Below, in pieces: positions 25,362 to 34,631 of a stretch of DNA of 64,000 nt; position 1 is the first letter of the stretch, and the number at the start of each line of letters is the position of its first letter. The stretch lies in the NCBI RefSeq assembly GCF_049310905.1, contig NZ_JBMEMN010000001.1:1-64000 (forward strand), given 5' to 3'. The notes beneath the pieces were generated by a model. It made no database searches. It was not told the origin of the DNA and saw nothing but the letters and a program-made list of their open reading frames with translations. Made by a program: the position numbers and the translations under genes. Source of the stretch: Gudongella sp049310905 (GTDB taxonomy: Bacteria; Bacillota; Clostridia; Tissierellales; Tissierellaceae).

Positions 25362-26876
25362 CTATTCACTGTAGTTATCTGGTAGATCATTTTCAAACAA
25401 AACAACATCCTTTGCTTTTGTTATTCTGCCTATCTGCTCTGTCGCCTCCTGTAAATTGTTTACAATAAATATGTTGGAAGGATTGAACAATGTATCCATA
25501 AGTCCCTTGTAAATCGGCTTTGTTCTCTGTTCTCCCACCAGAATAACAAAATCACATACTTTACCAATATTTACCCCAAATTCATGGTTTGCTGACTCTT
25601 CCATCTCACCTAACTCTATCATTCCAGGTGTAACAATTATTTTTCTTCCTTCCTTGAACTGTGAAAGGACATCTAGTGCTGCCTTTGTGCCAACTGGATT
25701 AGAATTAAAAGCATCGTCGATTATAATAACGCCGCTTGCTGATTCAATAAGATTTAAACGGTGTTCAATAGGCTCAACTTTTTCAATTCCCTTGCTGATT
25801 TCTTCCAATGTAAGGCCAAGTATCTTTGATGCACATGCCCCTGCCAAAAGATTATAGATATTGTGCTTTCCTAAAAGCCTTGTAGTACATCTGATACTGC
25901 TTCCTTCTTTATCTCTAAGAGTAAATTCAGAGCCATTTTCAGTGACTACTATATCCTCAGCATAGATATCCAACTTATCAACGTTCTCCAGACCATATAG
26001 CATCTTTTCCTTAAAGGTTTTATCAGCGAGTTTTCTAATGAATTCATTGTCGTAATTAAAAACTGCTACCCCGTCAGTCGGAAGCTCCTCAATCAATTCG
26101 TACTTTGTTTTCATGATATTATCTATATTCTTGAAAGTTTCTATGTGAACTGGTCCAATTGATGTAAGTATTCCAATTTTAGGTTGTGCAAGCTGTGCCA
26201 CTTCCCTGATCTCTCCAATTTTTTTCGCACCCATTTCTGCAACAAAAACTTCGTGATCATCTTTTAGGTCGTTGTTTATTACTTTGGATAATCCCATAGG
26301 AGTATTATATGACTCAGGTGTGTTCAACACACTGAACTTCTGGGATAGAATTGTCCCTACAATAAACTTTGTACTCGTTTTACCAAAACTTCCAGTAATC
26401 CCTACAACACTAAGATCCTCTCTTGTCTTGATTTTATTTTGAGCAGATCTATAGAATCCCATGTTAATATTATCCTCAATTGGCTTCATTATCATTGCTG
26501 CTCCAGCAATAATAATAGGTTGATAGTAATATACCCCAGCAATTCCTATCAGGAGAAAGACTCCTCCAACAATTGTATTGTTTGTAATTGTGTAGATCAA
26601 TAAGCCAGGCAATGCAATAATTACAGCTGACAATATGAAATTAGCCCGATTTAACCTTGTTGCTCTCTGTGTCATAACCAGTGGCTTCTTTATTGTCATT
26701 TCCTCTTTGGAAAGACTATATGCTCTCTTCTTATTCATTGACAACCACTTCAAATAGTGGTCAGCCAGATAACCTTCCAGCTGCACCATGTGAAGAAATT
26801 CCTTTGTTCTCTTGCTCATTATCTGTACTGAGACAACTGATATTACTAGAAATATAATGATAATCATTAAACTCAT
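25362..26876 (-). CDS. membrane-anchored MurF-like Mur ligase
   Basis: A 504-residue protein with an N-terminal membrane segment (about 3-20), a polar loop, two further hydrophobic helices (about 78-96 and 100-125), and then a Mur ligase ATPase domain with P-loop TGSFGKTST (161-169), DDAFNSNPVGTKAAL and the MurF-type MIELGEM. Canonical MurF is soluble and carries its UDP-MurNAc-binding domain in place of the membrane part. The next gene encodes Ddl, so adding a D-Ala-D-X dipeptide to a wall precursor is the likely reaction. GGAGG precedes the ATG. Whether it is the only MurF of the cell is unknown. Confidence 0.8.
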   Translation of the reverse strand: MSLMIIIIFLVISVVSVQIMSKRTKEFLHMVQLEGYLADHYLKWLSMNKKRAYSLSKEEMTIKKPLVMTQRATRLNRANFILSAVIIALPGLLIYTITNNTIVGGVFLLIGIAGVYYYQPIIIAGAAMIMKPIEDNINMGFYRSAQNKIKTREDLSVVGITGSFGKTSTKFIVGTILSQKFSVLNTPESYNTPMGLSKVINNDLKDDHEVFVAEMGAKKIGEIREVAQLAQPKIGILTSIGPVHIETFKNIDNIMKTKYELIEELPTDGVAVFNYDNEFIRKLADKTFKEKMLYGLENVDKLDIYAEDIVVTENGSEFTLRDKEGSSIRCTTRLLGKHNIYNLLAGACASKILGLTLEEISKGIEKVEPIEHRLNLIESASGVIIIDDAFNSNPVGTKAALDVLSQFKEGRKIIVTPGMIELGEMEESANHEFGVNIGKVCDFVILVGEQRTKPIYKGLMDTLFNPSNIFIVNNLQEATEQIGRITKAKDVVLFENDLPDNYSE

Positions 26877-26906
26877 TGTTATCCTCCAAATTTATTTGCC
26901 AAATAC

Positions 26907-27683
26907 TTATTCGGCTTCAGGTTTGAAAAAGGCTTCCATCACTCTTATGAATCTATTGTAGTCATCCAGATAGGAGTAATGTCCTGCACCTTCAAATACT
27001 ACAAGACCGCTATCCTTGATTTCCTTTTCCATTATTTCCGCCATATATAGCGGTGTATCCTCGTCTTGGTCGCCCCATATAAGCAAAGTCGGTGCTTTAA
27101 TGTCTCTGAGAATCGGCTTCAAGTTTTCGTTGACAACTCTTACAAGAATTTTTCTCATTACTCCTGAACTGTTCTGATAATCATCGGAACCAAATCTCTT
27201 GTAGAGTTTCTCCATCCTCTTCTCTTTATTTTCCCAAAATGCAAGAGTATTGTATAATTTCTTAAGAAGCTTGAAGCTCTTAACCCTGATGTGATATTTT
27301 AATGTCCTCTTAGGTGTAATGCCTGCACTGTCTATAAGCACAACCTTATTTATCAGTTCAGGATACTTTGACGAAATGATTATGGATAGCTTTCCTCCGA
27401 AGGAATGTCCTACCAGCGAAAGTTTTCCAGGTATAAGTATGTCGATGAATTCTTTTACAATATCTGCATAACAAAAGGAACCGAATACCTCTTTTGGCTC
27501 CTCCGATTTCCCGAAACCAGGTAGATCCATAGCATACACAGTATGATTTTCCTTTAAGGTGTTAACAATAGGCATTACTGTTTCTATACTAGCTCCCCAG
27601 CCGTGAAGGACAAGTACAGGATCACCTGAACCAGCTCTTATGTAGTTGATTATAATTCCTTCAATCTCAAGATTGTTTTCCAT
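26907..27683 (-). CDS. alpha/beta hydrolase
   Basis: A 258-residue alpha/beta-fold hydrolase: oxyanion motif HGWGAS, nucleophile elbow GHSFGG (Ser catalytic), acid in LLIWGDQDEDTP and the late histidine in GAGHYSYLD. The triad is complete, so it should be active. No signal peptide is seen. It is the first gene of an operon with the membrane MurF-like ligase and ddl, which suggests a cell-wall role, perhaps acting on an ester or lactone precursor, but the substrate is not known. Confidence 0.82.
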   Translation of the reverse strand: MENNLEIEGIIINYIRAGSGDPVLVLHGWGASIETVMPIVNTLKENHTVYAMDLPGFGKSEEPKEVFGSFCYADIVKEFIDILIPGKLSLVGHSFGGKLSIIISSKYPELINKVVLIDSAGITPKRTLKYHIRVKSFKLLKKLYNTLAFWENKEKRMEKLYKRFGSDDYQNSSGVMRKILVRVVNENLKPILRDIKAPTLLIWGDQDEDTPLYMAEIMEKEIKDSGLVVFEGAGHYSYLDDYNRFIRVMEAFFKPEAE

Positions 27684-27763
27684 TCTATTCCATCCTTATT
27701 TTTTTCTGTGTCACAACTTAAAATTATATCATATCCAGCAAGATTTATACAGTATTTAAGACA

Positions 27764-27790
27764 AGAAAAAACCCTCCATAAGGAGGGCTA
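27764..27790 (-). terminator. terminator of secG-hppA
   Basis: On the minus strand AGCCCTCC and GGAGGGTT form a stem with a short TTAT loop, followed by a run of T. It starts 6 bases past the hppA stop. Confidence 0.88.
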
Positions 27791-27795
27791 TAAAT

Positions 27796-29796
27796 CTAGA
27801 ACAATATTCCACCGTATAGTACAAACAACTGTGCAAATACAAGTGATACAATTGTCATAAGTTTTATAAGGATATTCAATGAAGGACCTGATGTATCTTT
27901 GAATGGGTCACCAACTGTGTCTCCAGTTACAGCAGCCTTATGAGCTTCGCTTCCTTTTCCACCGTGATTGCCTTCTTCAATGTACTTCTTGGCATTGTCC
28001 CATGCTCCTCCGGCATTTGACATAAAGATAGCCATAAGTACTCCTGTTACAAGTGCTCCTGCCAAAAGTCCTCCAAGAGCTTCTGCTCCAAGTAGCAGTC
28101 CTACAAATACAGGTACTATTACTGCCAGCAGACCTGGAATAATCATTTCCTTCAATGCTGCCTTGGTACTTATATCTACACAAGTTGCATATTCAGGGGT
28201 TGTAGTTCCCTCCATAATACCAGGTATATCTCTGAATTGTCTTCTAACTTCTTCAATCATACTGAAAGCCGCCTTACCAACAGCATCCATTGTAAGTGCT
28301 GCGAAAAGGAATGGTAGCATTCCACCAATTAAAAGTCCTGCAATAACAACTGGCTTTGTAAGGTCAATTGCTGTAAGTTGAACAGCTTGTGTGTAGGATG
28401 AGAAAAGAGCCAAAGCAGTAAGTGCTGCTGATCCGATTGCAAATCCTTTTCCTATTGCTGCAGTTGTATTACCTACTGAGTCAAGCTTATCAGTAATTTT
28501 TCTAACATCTTCCGGTAATTTACACATTTCTGCAATTCCACCAGCATTGTCTGCAATTGGTCCGTAAGCGTCAACGGCTATTGTCATTCCTGCTGTTGAA
28601 AGCATTCCTACAGCCGCAAGAGCTATACCGTAAAGTCCTTTTACCGGCTCTGCTGCACCACCTGATGCATAGTATGCAACTAATATACCTATTGCTATTA
28701 CAATTATTGGGAGTGATGTAGACATCATCCCCACTGAAAGTCCACCTATTATATTTGTTGATGCTCCTGTCTCAGATTCCTTCGCAATCCTCTTTACAGG
28801 GCTATACTCAGCTGATGTAAAGTACTCAGTGATCTTAGCGATTGTTAGTCCTACTACAAGACCTGCAATGATTGCGATAAATGGTTGAAATGTTCCAAGT
28901 ATAACAATACTCAATACTGCTCCAATTACCATTGTCAAAAGTGAGCTTACAAGAGTTCCCTTATCAAGTGATTTTTGTGGGTCTCCGTCACCTCTAACAA
29001 AAAATACCCCAACAATTGACGCAAGAATTCCAACTGCTGCAAGACCGAAAGCAAAGAAAACTCCATTGTCTCCGTATGCAATTAGACCAAGTGTAACTGC
29101 TGATATTATTGCTCCAACGTATGACTCGAAAAGGTCTGCTCCCATTCCTGCTACGTCTCCCACGTTATCTCCAACGTTGTCAGCGATTACTGCAGGGTTT
29201 CTCGGGTCATCCTCTGGAATTCCAGCTTCGACCTTACCTACAAGGTCCGCTCCTACATCTGCTGCCTTGGTATAAATACCGCCACCAACTCTTGCAAATA
29301 ATGCGATTGATGATGCTCCTAATCCGAATCCGGTTATTATTGCTGGATCTCTAAAAACAATATATGATACCCCAATACCTAAAAGCCCAAGTCCTACAAC
29401 GCTCATTCCCATTACTGACCCACCTGAGAATGCTACGTTTAGAGCCTTTGTCATTCCACTTTCCATTGCTGCATTAGTTGTTCTAACGTTAGCCTTTGTT
29501 GCAACCCTCATACCGAAGAATCCTGCCATTATAGAAAATGCTGCTCCAAATATAAAAGTGATGGCAGTTGTAAGACCAATTAGAAGTGCGAGTACTATAA
29601 ACAGTACGACAATAAAAACACCCAGGGCTTTATACATTCTTGACAAGAATGCCATTGAACCTTCCTGAATGTATGCTGCGATTTCCTGCATCCTGTCGTT
29701 TCCAGGACTAACCTTATCAATAGATGATGCTTTGTACAAAGCAAACAACAAAGCAACCACTCCTACGATTGGAGCGGCATATAAAGCAATACTCAT
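27796..29796 (-). CDS. hppA: membrane-bound ion-pumping pyrophosphatase (K+-dependent type)
   Basis: Couples pyrophosphate hydrolysis to transport of H+ or Na+ across the membrane. The 666-residue protein has about 16 helices and the family signatures EAGIPEDDPRNPAVIADNVGDNVGD, DAYGPIADNAGGIAEM and the C-terminal GDTVGDPFKDTSGPS. In GNTTAAIGKG the residue after NTT is Ala, where K+-independent enzymes have Lys; this marks the K+-dependent subfamily, many members of which pump Na+. AAGGAGG lies before ATG 29796. It follows secG by 16 bases in one unit. Confidence 0.94.
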   Translation of the reverse strand: MSIALYAAPIVGVVALLFALYKASSIDKVSPGNDRMQEIAAYIQEGSMAFLSRMYKALGVFIVVLFIVLALLIGLTTAITFIFGAAFSIMAGFFGMRVATKANVRTTNAAMESGMTKALNVAFSGGSVMGMSVVGLGLLGIGVSYIVFRDPAIITGFGLGASSIALFARVGGGIYTKAADVGADLVGKVEAGIPEDDPRNPAVIADNVGDNVGDVAGMGADLFESYVGAIISAVTLGLIAYGDNGVFFAFGLAAVGILASIVGVFFVRGDGDPQKSLDKGTLVSSLLTMVIGAVLSIVILGTFQPFIAIIAGLVVGLTIAKITEYFTSAEYSPVKRIAKESETGASTNIIGGLSVGMMSTSLPIIVIAIGILVAYYASGGAAEPVKGLYGIALAAVGMLSTAGMTIAVDAYGPIADNAGGIAEMCKLPEDVRKITDKLDSVGNTTAAIGKGFAIGSAALTALALFSSYTQAVQLTAIDLTKPVVIAGLLIGGMLPFLFAALTMDAVGKAAFSMIEEVRRQFRDIPGIMEGTTTPEYATCVDISTKAALKEMIIPGLLAVIVPVFVGLLLGAEALGGLLAGALVTGVLMAIFMSNAGGAWDNAKKYIEEGNHGGKGSEAHKAAVTGDTVGDPFKDTSGPSLNILIKLMTIVSLVFAQLFVLYGGILF

Positions 29797-29812
29797 TTTA
29801 TCTTCCTCCTTG

Positions 29813-30040
29813 TTATATCGCTGCCAAAGCAACAGCTGAAATCATAAATACTACTGCGGACACAATAGTTACCTTCCTAAGCATTGCCTGTCGGCTTGTT
29901 CCAACGCTTTTTCCAAACGTTGAATCAGCACCACCACCGCTGATGGCTCCCAATCCTTCTGATTTACTTTCTTGCATAAGAATACTCGCTACAAGGATAA
30001 TGCTAGCTATTAGCATTAAAACTGAGAACAAAGTCGTCAT
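29813..30040 (-). CDS. secG: preprotein translocase subunit SecG
   Basis: A 75-residue protein with two membrane helices (about 4-22 and 53-74) joined by the conserved SecG loop, MQESKSEGLGAISGGG. It associates with SecYE and helps SecA-driven export. GGAGG precedes the ATG. In many Firmicutes secG is directly upstream of rnr-smpB-ssrA; here the pyrophosphatase and the hydrolase-murF-ddl genes lie between. Confidence 0.92.
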   Translation of the reverse strand: MTTLFSVLMLIASIILVASILMQESKSEGLGAISGGGADSTFGKSVGTSRQAMLRKVTIVSAVVFMISAVALAAI

Positions 30041-30160
30041 ACCTACACCTCCTGTACATTTAAAAATATTTAATATTCAAGTCTATAACATTACCATTTT
30101 AACATAGGCAAATATTAAAAGCAATGGAATTTGAGTTTATCCATAATTATCTTTTACAGT

Positions 30161-30589
30161 TTACTTCCTTTGACAGTCAGGGCATATTCCCTTGATTTCA
30201 AGGTGATGCTCAATGATTTTAAATCCAGTGCTTTCTCCCAGATATTTTTCATAACCTTCAAGTGGGCATCCCTTTATCGGAATTATCTTGTTACACTTAA
30301 CACACACCAGATGATGTCTGTGATCCATGTGATTTATCTCATAGGTAGACTTTCCCTCAATGTTTATACTGGATTTTTGAACAAGGCCTTTTTTTGTAAA
30401 TGTATCCAATACTCTGTAAACAGTTGAGAGATTCATTCTTGTCTTCTCTTTTTTTGATAATACCATATAGATTTCTTCAGCAGTTATAGGCTGACTTTTT
30501 TTACTTAGGAAATCGAATATCAGCTGCCTTTGCTGAGTATTTTTTATACCCCTTGATTTGAATAGTTCTCTTATTTTTTCACTGCTCAT
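30161..30589 (-). CDS. Fur-family regulator, probably Zur
   Basis: A 142-residue metal-dependent repressor. The N-terminal winged helix includes RGIKNTQQRQLIFDFL and NLSTVYRVLDTF; the C-terminal half has the HHLVCVKCNK metal motif, a histidine pair in EHHLEIKG and the structural zinc pair CPDC near the end. It is the last gene of znuA-znuC-znuB-zur, so zinc sensing is the likeliest role, although iron or manganese sensing is not excluded by sequence. GGAGG sits 8 bases before ATG 30589; the upstream GTG lies within that site. Confidence 0.85.
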   Translation of the reverse strand: MSSEKIRELFKSRGIKNTQQRQLIFDFLSKKSQPITAEEIYMVLSKKEKTRMNLSTVYRVLDTFTKKGLVQKSSINIEGKSTYEINHMDHRHHLVCVKCNKIIPIKGCPLEGYEKYLGESTGFKIIEHHLEIKGICPDCQRK

Positions 30590-30607
30590 TCCAAACACCT
30601 CCAGTGA

Positions 30608-31432
30608 TCATATCCTGACAAACTTCTTCATTCCAAGGAAAACAAGAAACAAGAATGCATTTATCATTACTATGCTTGCTCCTGAGGGGAAATTGAATAT
30701 ATATGATCCAATAACTCCTGTAATTACTGCAATAATTGATATAATTGCTGAAATGATTATTGTTGACTTAAAACTCCTGGATATCTGCAATGCAGTTACT
30801 GTAGGAAACACTATCATGCTTGAAATAAGCATTGTTCCAACAACTCTGATCCCCAGAACAATAGTTATTGACGTCAAGGTTGCTATTAAATAATTCATTC
30901 GTTTCGTTCCAATTCCTATCACACTTGCAAAGGATTCATCATGGGTCACTGCAAACAAATCGTGGTAGAATAATACAATCAGTACAATTATTATTGAAGC
31001 TAGAAGAATCGATAAATACATGTCTGTCGGTTTGATAGCCAATATACTACCAAACAAGTAGCTGAAAAGATCAACATTGAACCCCCCGGCAACACTTGAT
31101 ATAAGTACACCAAGCGCAACTGAGAAGGAAGACACAAGACCTATTGCTGCATCGCCATGGATTCCTGCTTTTTCATTTAGCTGCATTATAAAAATAGATG
31201 CAATTGTTACAATAGGGATTGAAACCAACAATGGTGATGCTCCCAAAAGGAGAGCTATTGCAACTGTTGCGAAACTAACATGTGCAAGTCCATCTCCTAT
31301 CATTGAGTATTTCTTGAGTACCAGAAAAATTCCCAAAAGAGCACTGCTTAAAGCTATTGCAGTTCCTACTATCATTGCCCTCTGCATAAATGCGAGTCCC
31401 ATTGCTTCTTTTATCAAATCCATCGTACCCAT
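30608..31432 (-). CDS. znuB: zinc/manganese ABC transporter permease
   Basis: A 274-residue ABC-3 family permease with about eight membrane helices and the characteristic GDGLAHVSFATVAIALLLG segment near residue 47 and the VVGTMLISSMIVFPTVTALQ region. Its start codon shares one base with the stop of znuC (TGATG), a sign of translational coupling. Together with the binding protein and ATPase it forms a high-affinity zinc (or manganese) importer. Confidence 0.9.
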   Translation of the reverse strand: MGTMDLIKEAMGLAFMQRAMIVGTAIALSSALLGIFLVLKKYSMIGDGLAHVSFATVAIALLLGASPLLVSIPIVTIASIFIMQLNEKAGIHGDAAIGLVSSFSVALGVLISSVAGGFNVDLFSYLFGSILAIKPTDMYLSILLASIIIVLIVLFYHDLFAVTHDESFASVIGIGTKRMNYLIATLTSITIVLGIRVVGTMLISSMIVFPTVTALQISRSFKSTIIISAIISIIAVITGVIGSYIFNFPSGASIVMINAFLFLVFLGMKKFVRI

Positions 31433-32166
31433 CAGTTCACCGCCTCTTTATTATGGTGATCGTGAATGCCCTCCACAAAGTTAACATTCATATTGAAATC
31501 TTCAGTGCTACCAAAATAAAGTAACTCTCGATCCAATAGCATTATCTTTGAAGAACATTTCTTGATGCTGCTTAAGTCGTGGGAAACAAGTATTATGCTT
31601 GTTCCTTCTTCCTCATTTATCTTTCTAATAAGGCTGAAAAACTCTGTTCGTACCTTTGGGTCCAAAGCACTAGTGGGCTCATCCAGAATCAGTAGTCTTG
31701 GATTGCTTACCATTGCTCGTGCAAGGAGAACTCTCTGCTGCTGACCACCTGAAAGATCGCCAATCTTATTATGCTTTAGGTGATATATATCTAACCTTCT
31801 TAAAATTTCATCTATTATCTTGTTGTCATCTGCAGTAATCCTCTTCGGGAATTTTTTCTTCCCAAGTAGTCCAACAGCTACTATCTCATGTACTTCTCCT
31901 GGAAACAATGTATTTCCTGTAACTGCTACCTGCGGAAGATAACCTACTCCCTTATGGACACCGCCTGATCCGTGATAAGTTATACTCCCCTTTGTGACGG
32001 GAATCAATCCAAGAATCGCCTTAACAAGGGTAGTCTTGCCTGATCCATTTGCTCCCACAAGACCAACATAGTCCCCTTCCTCAATAACGAAGGATACGTC
32101 TTTTAGTACTTGATGCTGTCCATAATATACAGAAAGATTCTCAACCTCAATTAGTTTATTCTTCAT
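31432..32166 (-). CDS. znuC: zinc/manganese ABC transporter ATP-binding protein
   Basis: A 244-residue ATPase with Walker A GANGSGKTT (about 37-45), signature LSGGQQQRV, Walker B LLILDEPTSALD and the switch histidine in LVSHDL. It powers ZnuB. Overlaps the end of znuA by 11 bases and touches znuB. Confidence 0.92.
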   Translation of the reverse strand: MKNKLIEVENLSVYYGQHQVLKDVSFVIEEGDYVGLVGANGSGKTTLVKAILGLIPVTKGSITYHGSGGVHKGVGYLPQVAVTGNTLFPGEVHEIVAVGLLGKKKFPKRITADDNKIIDEILRRLDIYHLKHNKIGDLSGGQQQRVLLARAMVSNPRLLILDEPTSALDPKVRTEFFSLIRKINEEEGTSIILVSHDLSSIKKCSSKIMLLDRELLYFGSTEDFNMNVNFVEGIHDHHNKEAVN

Positions 32167-33163
32167 ATCCCAATCCCTCTTTCAAATTTTCAAGATTATC
32201 ATACATGATTTCGATATATGTCTTGCCGGAGTCCAGCTCCTCCTTTGAAATATTGTGCGCCCCATGCAGTAGCAACATCTTTACCCCAGTTTCCTCTACA
32301 ATTACTTGTGCTACCTTTGGGTCAATAAGTTCCTCATGAAATATCGCCATTGCTCCAGTTTCATTTATGGTGTTTATCAAGGCAGTTATTCTTTGAGGAG
32401 TTGGCTCTGCATTTGGTGAGAAACCTGTGTAGGGCGACATATGCTCGAGTCCGTATTGTTTAGCAAAGTATCCGAACGCAAAATGGCCTCCTGAAAGAAT
32501 GGTCTTGGATTTTGTCTTAGCCAATGCTTCTCTTATATCATCATCCAGCTCTTTGAGGTCTGCCTTTAGCTTATCTCCGTTTTCCTGATATTCATCTCTG
32601 TTTTCAGGATCAATTTCCACTAGAGACTCTGTTATTCTATTGACCATTATTATTGCCATATTAGGGTCTGTCCAGTAGTGAGGGTCGTAAACCTCCTCTT
32701 CATCATCGTGCTCATCTTCATCATCGTGTTCATGGTCATGATCTTCATTGGTAAGGAGTGAAATATCCTGGCTTAAGTCAACTATCATTACATCCTCATC
32801 TTCCAAGTTTGATACAATGTTAACAGTCCAAGGTTCCATAAGCTCTCCTGTATAAAGAAAAACATCCGCATTTAAAAGTGCAACCATATCCTGTGGAGTG
32901 GGTTCGTATGAATGGGCTTCTGTACCTGTTGGCAATAGATACCTTACATCCACATGTACGCCACCGATTGTTCTTGCAAAATCATACTGCGGAAAAAGTG
33001 TTGCAACTATTGAGATTCTATCATTTTCACTTGTATCCTCATCTGGCATCTCAACTTGAGGAGAGTCATCTGTTGGTCGTGCTGGTTCTTTTGTTCTACA
33101 ACCTGACAAGACTGTTCCGAATATCATTATCACTATTAAAAAAATCATTTCTTTTCTTTTCAT
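32156..33163 (-). CDS. znuA: zinc-binding lipoprotein of the ABC transporter
   Basis: A 335-residue substrate-binding protein of the ZnuA/TroA cluster. The lipobox is VLSGC near residue 22. A loop around residues 142-162 is packed with His, Asp and Glu (DHDHEHDDEDEHDDEEE), a hallmark of zinc-specific rather than manganese-specific proteins. Metal-ligand histidines occur in GTEAHSYEPTP, GGHFAFGYF and the FHEE stretch. GGAGG is upstream. First gene of the operon, preceded by a perfect inverted repeat at 33216-33240. Confidence 0.93.
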   Translation of the reverse strand: MKRKEMIFLIVIMIFGTVLSGCRTKEPARPTDDSPQVEMPDEDTSENDRISIVATLFPQYDFARTIGGVHVDVRYLLPTGTEAHSYEPTPQDMVALLNADVFLYTGELMEPWTVNIVSNLEDEDVMIVDLSQDISLLTNEDHDHEHDDEDEHDDEEEVYDPHYWTDPNMAIIMVNRITESLVEIDPENRDEYQENGDKLKADLKELDDDIREALAKTKSKTILSGGHFAFGYFAKQYGLEHMSPYTGFSPNAEPTPQRITALINTINETGAMAIFHEELIDPKVAQVIVEETGVKMLLLHGAHNISKEELDSGKTYIEIMYDNLENLKEGLGYEE

Positions 33164-33215
33164 ACCATACCTCCGTAGTTTCCATTTCTCTTGGTTATTA
33201 GATATTTACTCATTC

Positions 33216-33240
33216 TTTGTCTTTGATACCCAAAGACAAA
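33216..33240. promoter_or_regulatory. perfect inverted repeat upstream of znuA (candidate operator)
   Basis: TTTGTCTTTG and CAAAGACAAA form a perfect 10-bp inverted repeat around five bases, about 55 bases before the znuA start. It lies between the eno terminator and the znu operon, where a Zur operator would be expected. It does not match the Bacillus Zur box by eye. Confidence 0.5.
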
Positions 33241-33279
33241 AAAATAAAACGCAAATGCAAATAGTTTGCATATGCGTTT
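33236..33279 (-). terminator. terminator of the glycolytic operon
   Basis: On the minus strand AAACGCATATGCAAA pairs with TTTGCATTTGCGTTT (one mismatch) and is followed by a T-rich tail. It begins 34 bases after the eno stop. Confidence 0.85.
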
Positions 33280-33312
33280 ATTTTACTCTTTTATATTGTG
33301 AATGTCAATAAT

Positions 33313-34605
33313 CTATTTCTTTAGGTTATAGAAGGTTTTCAAGCCTTTATAAACTGACATTTCTCCAAGTCCATCCTCAATTCTGACCAACTGGTTGTAT
33401 TTAGCAACCCTGTCTGTTCTTGATGGTGCACCTGTTTTTATCTGACCTGCATTTGTAGCTACTGCAAGATCTGCAATTGTTGAATCTTCTGTTTCACCTG
33501 ATCTGTGTGATATTACTGCAGTATATCCATTTGTCTTTGCCAATTCAATTGCATCAAGAGTTTCAGTGATTGTACCTATCTGGTTAAGTTTGATAAGGAT
33601 TGAATTTGCAACTCCCATATCAATTCCTCTCTGAAGTCTCTCAGTATTGGTTACAAACAGGTCGTCTCCAACAATCTGGATTTTCTTTCCTAGTCTATCT
33701 GTTAGAAGCTTCCATCCATCCCAGTCGTCTTCTCCCAGTCCATCTTCAATTGAAATGATTGGATACTTGTCACATAGATCTGCGTAGTAATCCACCATTT
33801 CTTCGATAGTCATTTCTCTGCCTTCGCCCTTAAGATTATATGTTTTCTTATCTTCATCAAACATTCCACTGGCAGCTACATCCAATGCAAGAACAACATC
33901 CTCACCAGGCTTGTATCCAGCTTTTTCAATTGCTTCCATTATTGTAACAAGTGCTTCCTCATTACTGGAAAGATTCGGTGCAAAACCTCCCTCATCTCCT
34001 ACAGAAGTACTCATACCTCTAGCTTTTAATACCGCCTTCAAATTATGGAAAATTTCTGTACCCATTCTAAGGCCTTCCTTGAAATTCTCTGCTCCAATTG
34101 GCATAACCATAAATTCCTGAATATCAACATTGTTGTCTGCATGCTCTCCACCATTTAGAATGTTCATCATTGGAACAGGAAGCGTTTTTCCGTTGACTCC
34201 TCCGATATACTGATATAGTGGCATACCCAATTCGTTGGCTGCTGCTCTTGCAACTGCCATTGAAACTGCCAAAATGGCATTGGCTCCAAGCTTGCCTTTA
34301 TTCTCTGTTCCATCAATTTCAATAAGAATCTTGTCTATCATTACCTGATCGAAGACTTCCATTCCAATTATTTCATCGGCGATTATGTCGTTGACGTTTT
34401 CAACAGCTTTTAATACACCTTTTCCAAGATATCTTGATTTATCCATATCTCTAAGTTCCACTGCCTCATAGATACCAGTTGATGCTCCCGATGGAACCAT
34501 TGCTCTACCAAATGCTTCCAACTCAGTCCAAACCTCTACCTCAACGGTTGGATTTCCCCTTGAATCAAGTACCTCTCTAGCATAAATATCAGTAATCAAA
34601 CTCAT
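33313..34605 (-). CDS. eno: enolase
   Basis: Converts 2-phosphoglycerate to phosphoenolpyruvate. The 430-residue protein has the full enolase pattern: AREVLDSRGNPTVEVEV at the N-terminus, GGEHADNNVDIQEFM, the Mg-binding SIEDGLGEDDWDGW, ILIKLNQIGT and the catalytic SHRSGETED. Length is standard. Last gene of cggR-gap-pgk-tpiA-gpmI-eno. Confidence 0.97.
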   Translation of the reverse strand: MSLITDIYAREVLDSRGNPTVEVEVWTELEAFGRAMVPSGASTGIYEAVELRDMDKSRYLGKGVLKAVENVNDIIADEIIGMEVFDQVMIDKILIEIDGTENKGKLGANAILAVSMAVARAAANELGMPLYQYIGGVNGKTLPVPMMNILNGGEHADNNVDIQEFMVMPIGAENFKEGLRMGTEIFHNLKAVLKARGMSTSVGDEGGFAPNLSSNEEALVTIMEAIEKAGYKPGEDVVLALDVAASGMFDEDKKTYNLKGEGREMTIEEMVDYYADLCDKYPIISIEDGLGEDDWDGWKLLTDRLGKKIQIVGDDLFVTNTERLQRGIDMGVANSILIKLNQIGTITETLDAIELAKTNGYTAVISHRSGETEDSTIADLAVATNAGQIKTGAPSRTDRVAKYNQLVRIEDGLGEMSVYKGLKTFYNLKK

Positions 34606-34631
34606 CTAAATCACTCCATTTCTTAGTTTTA

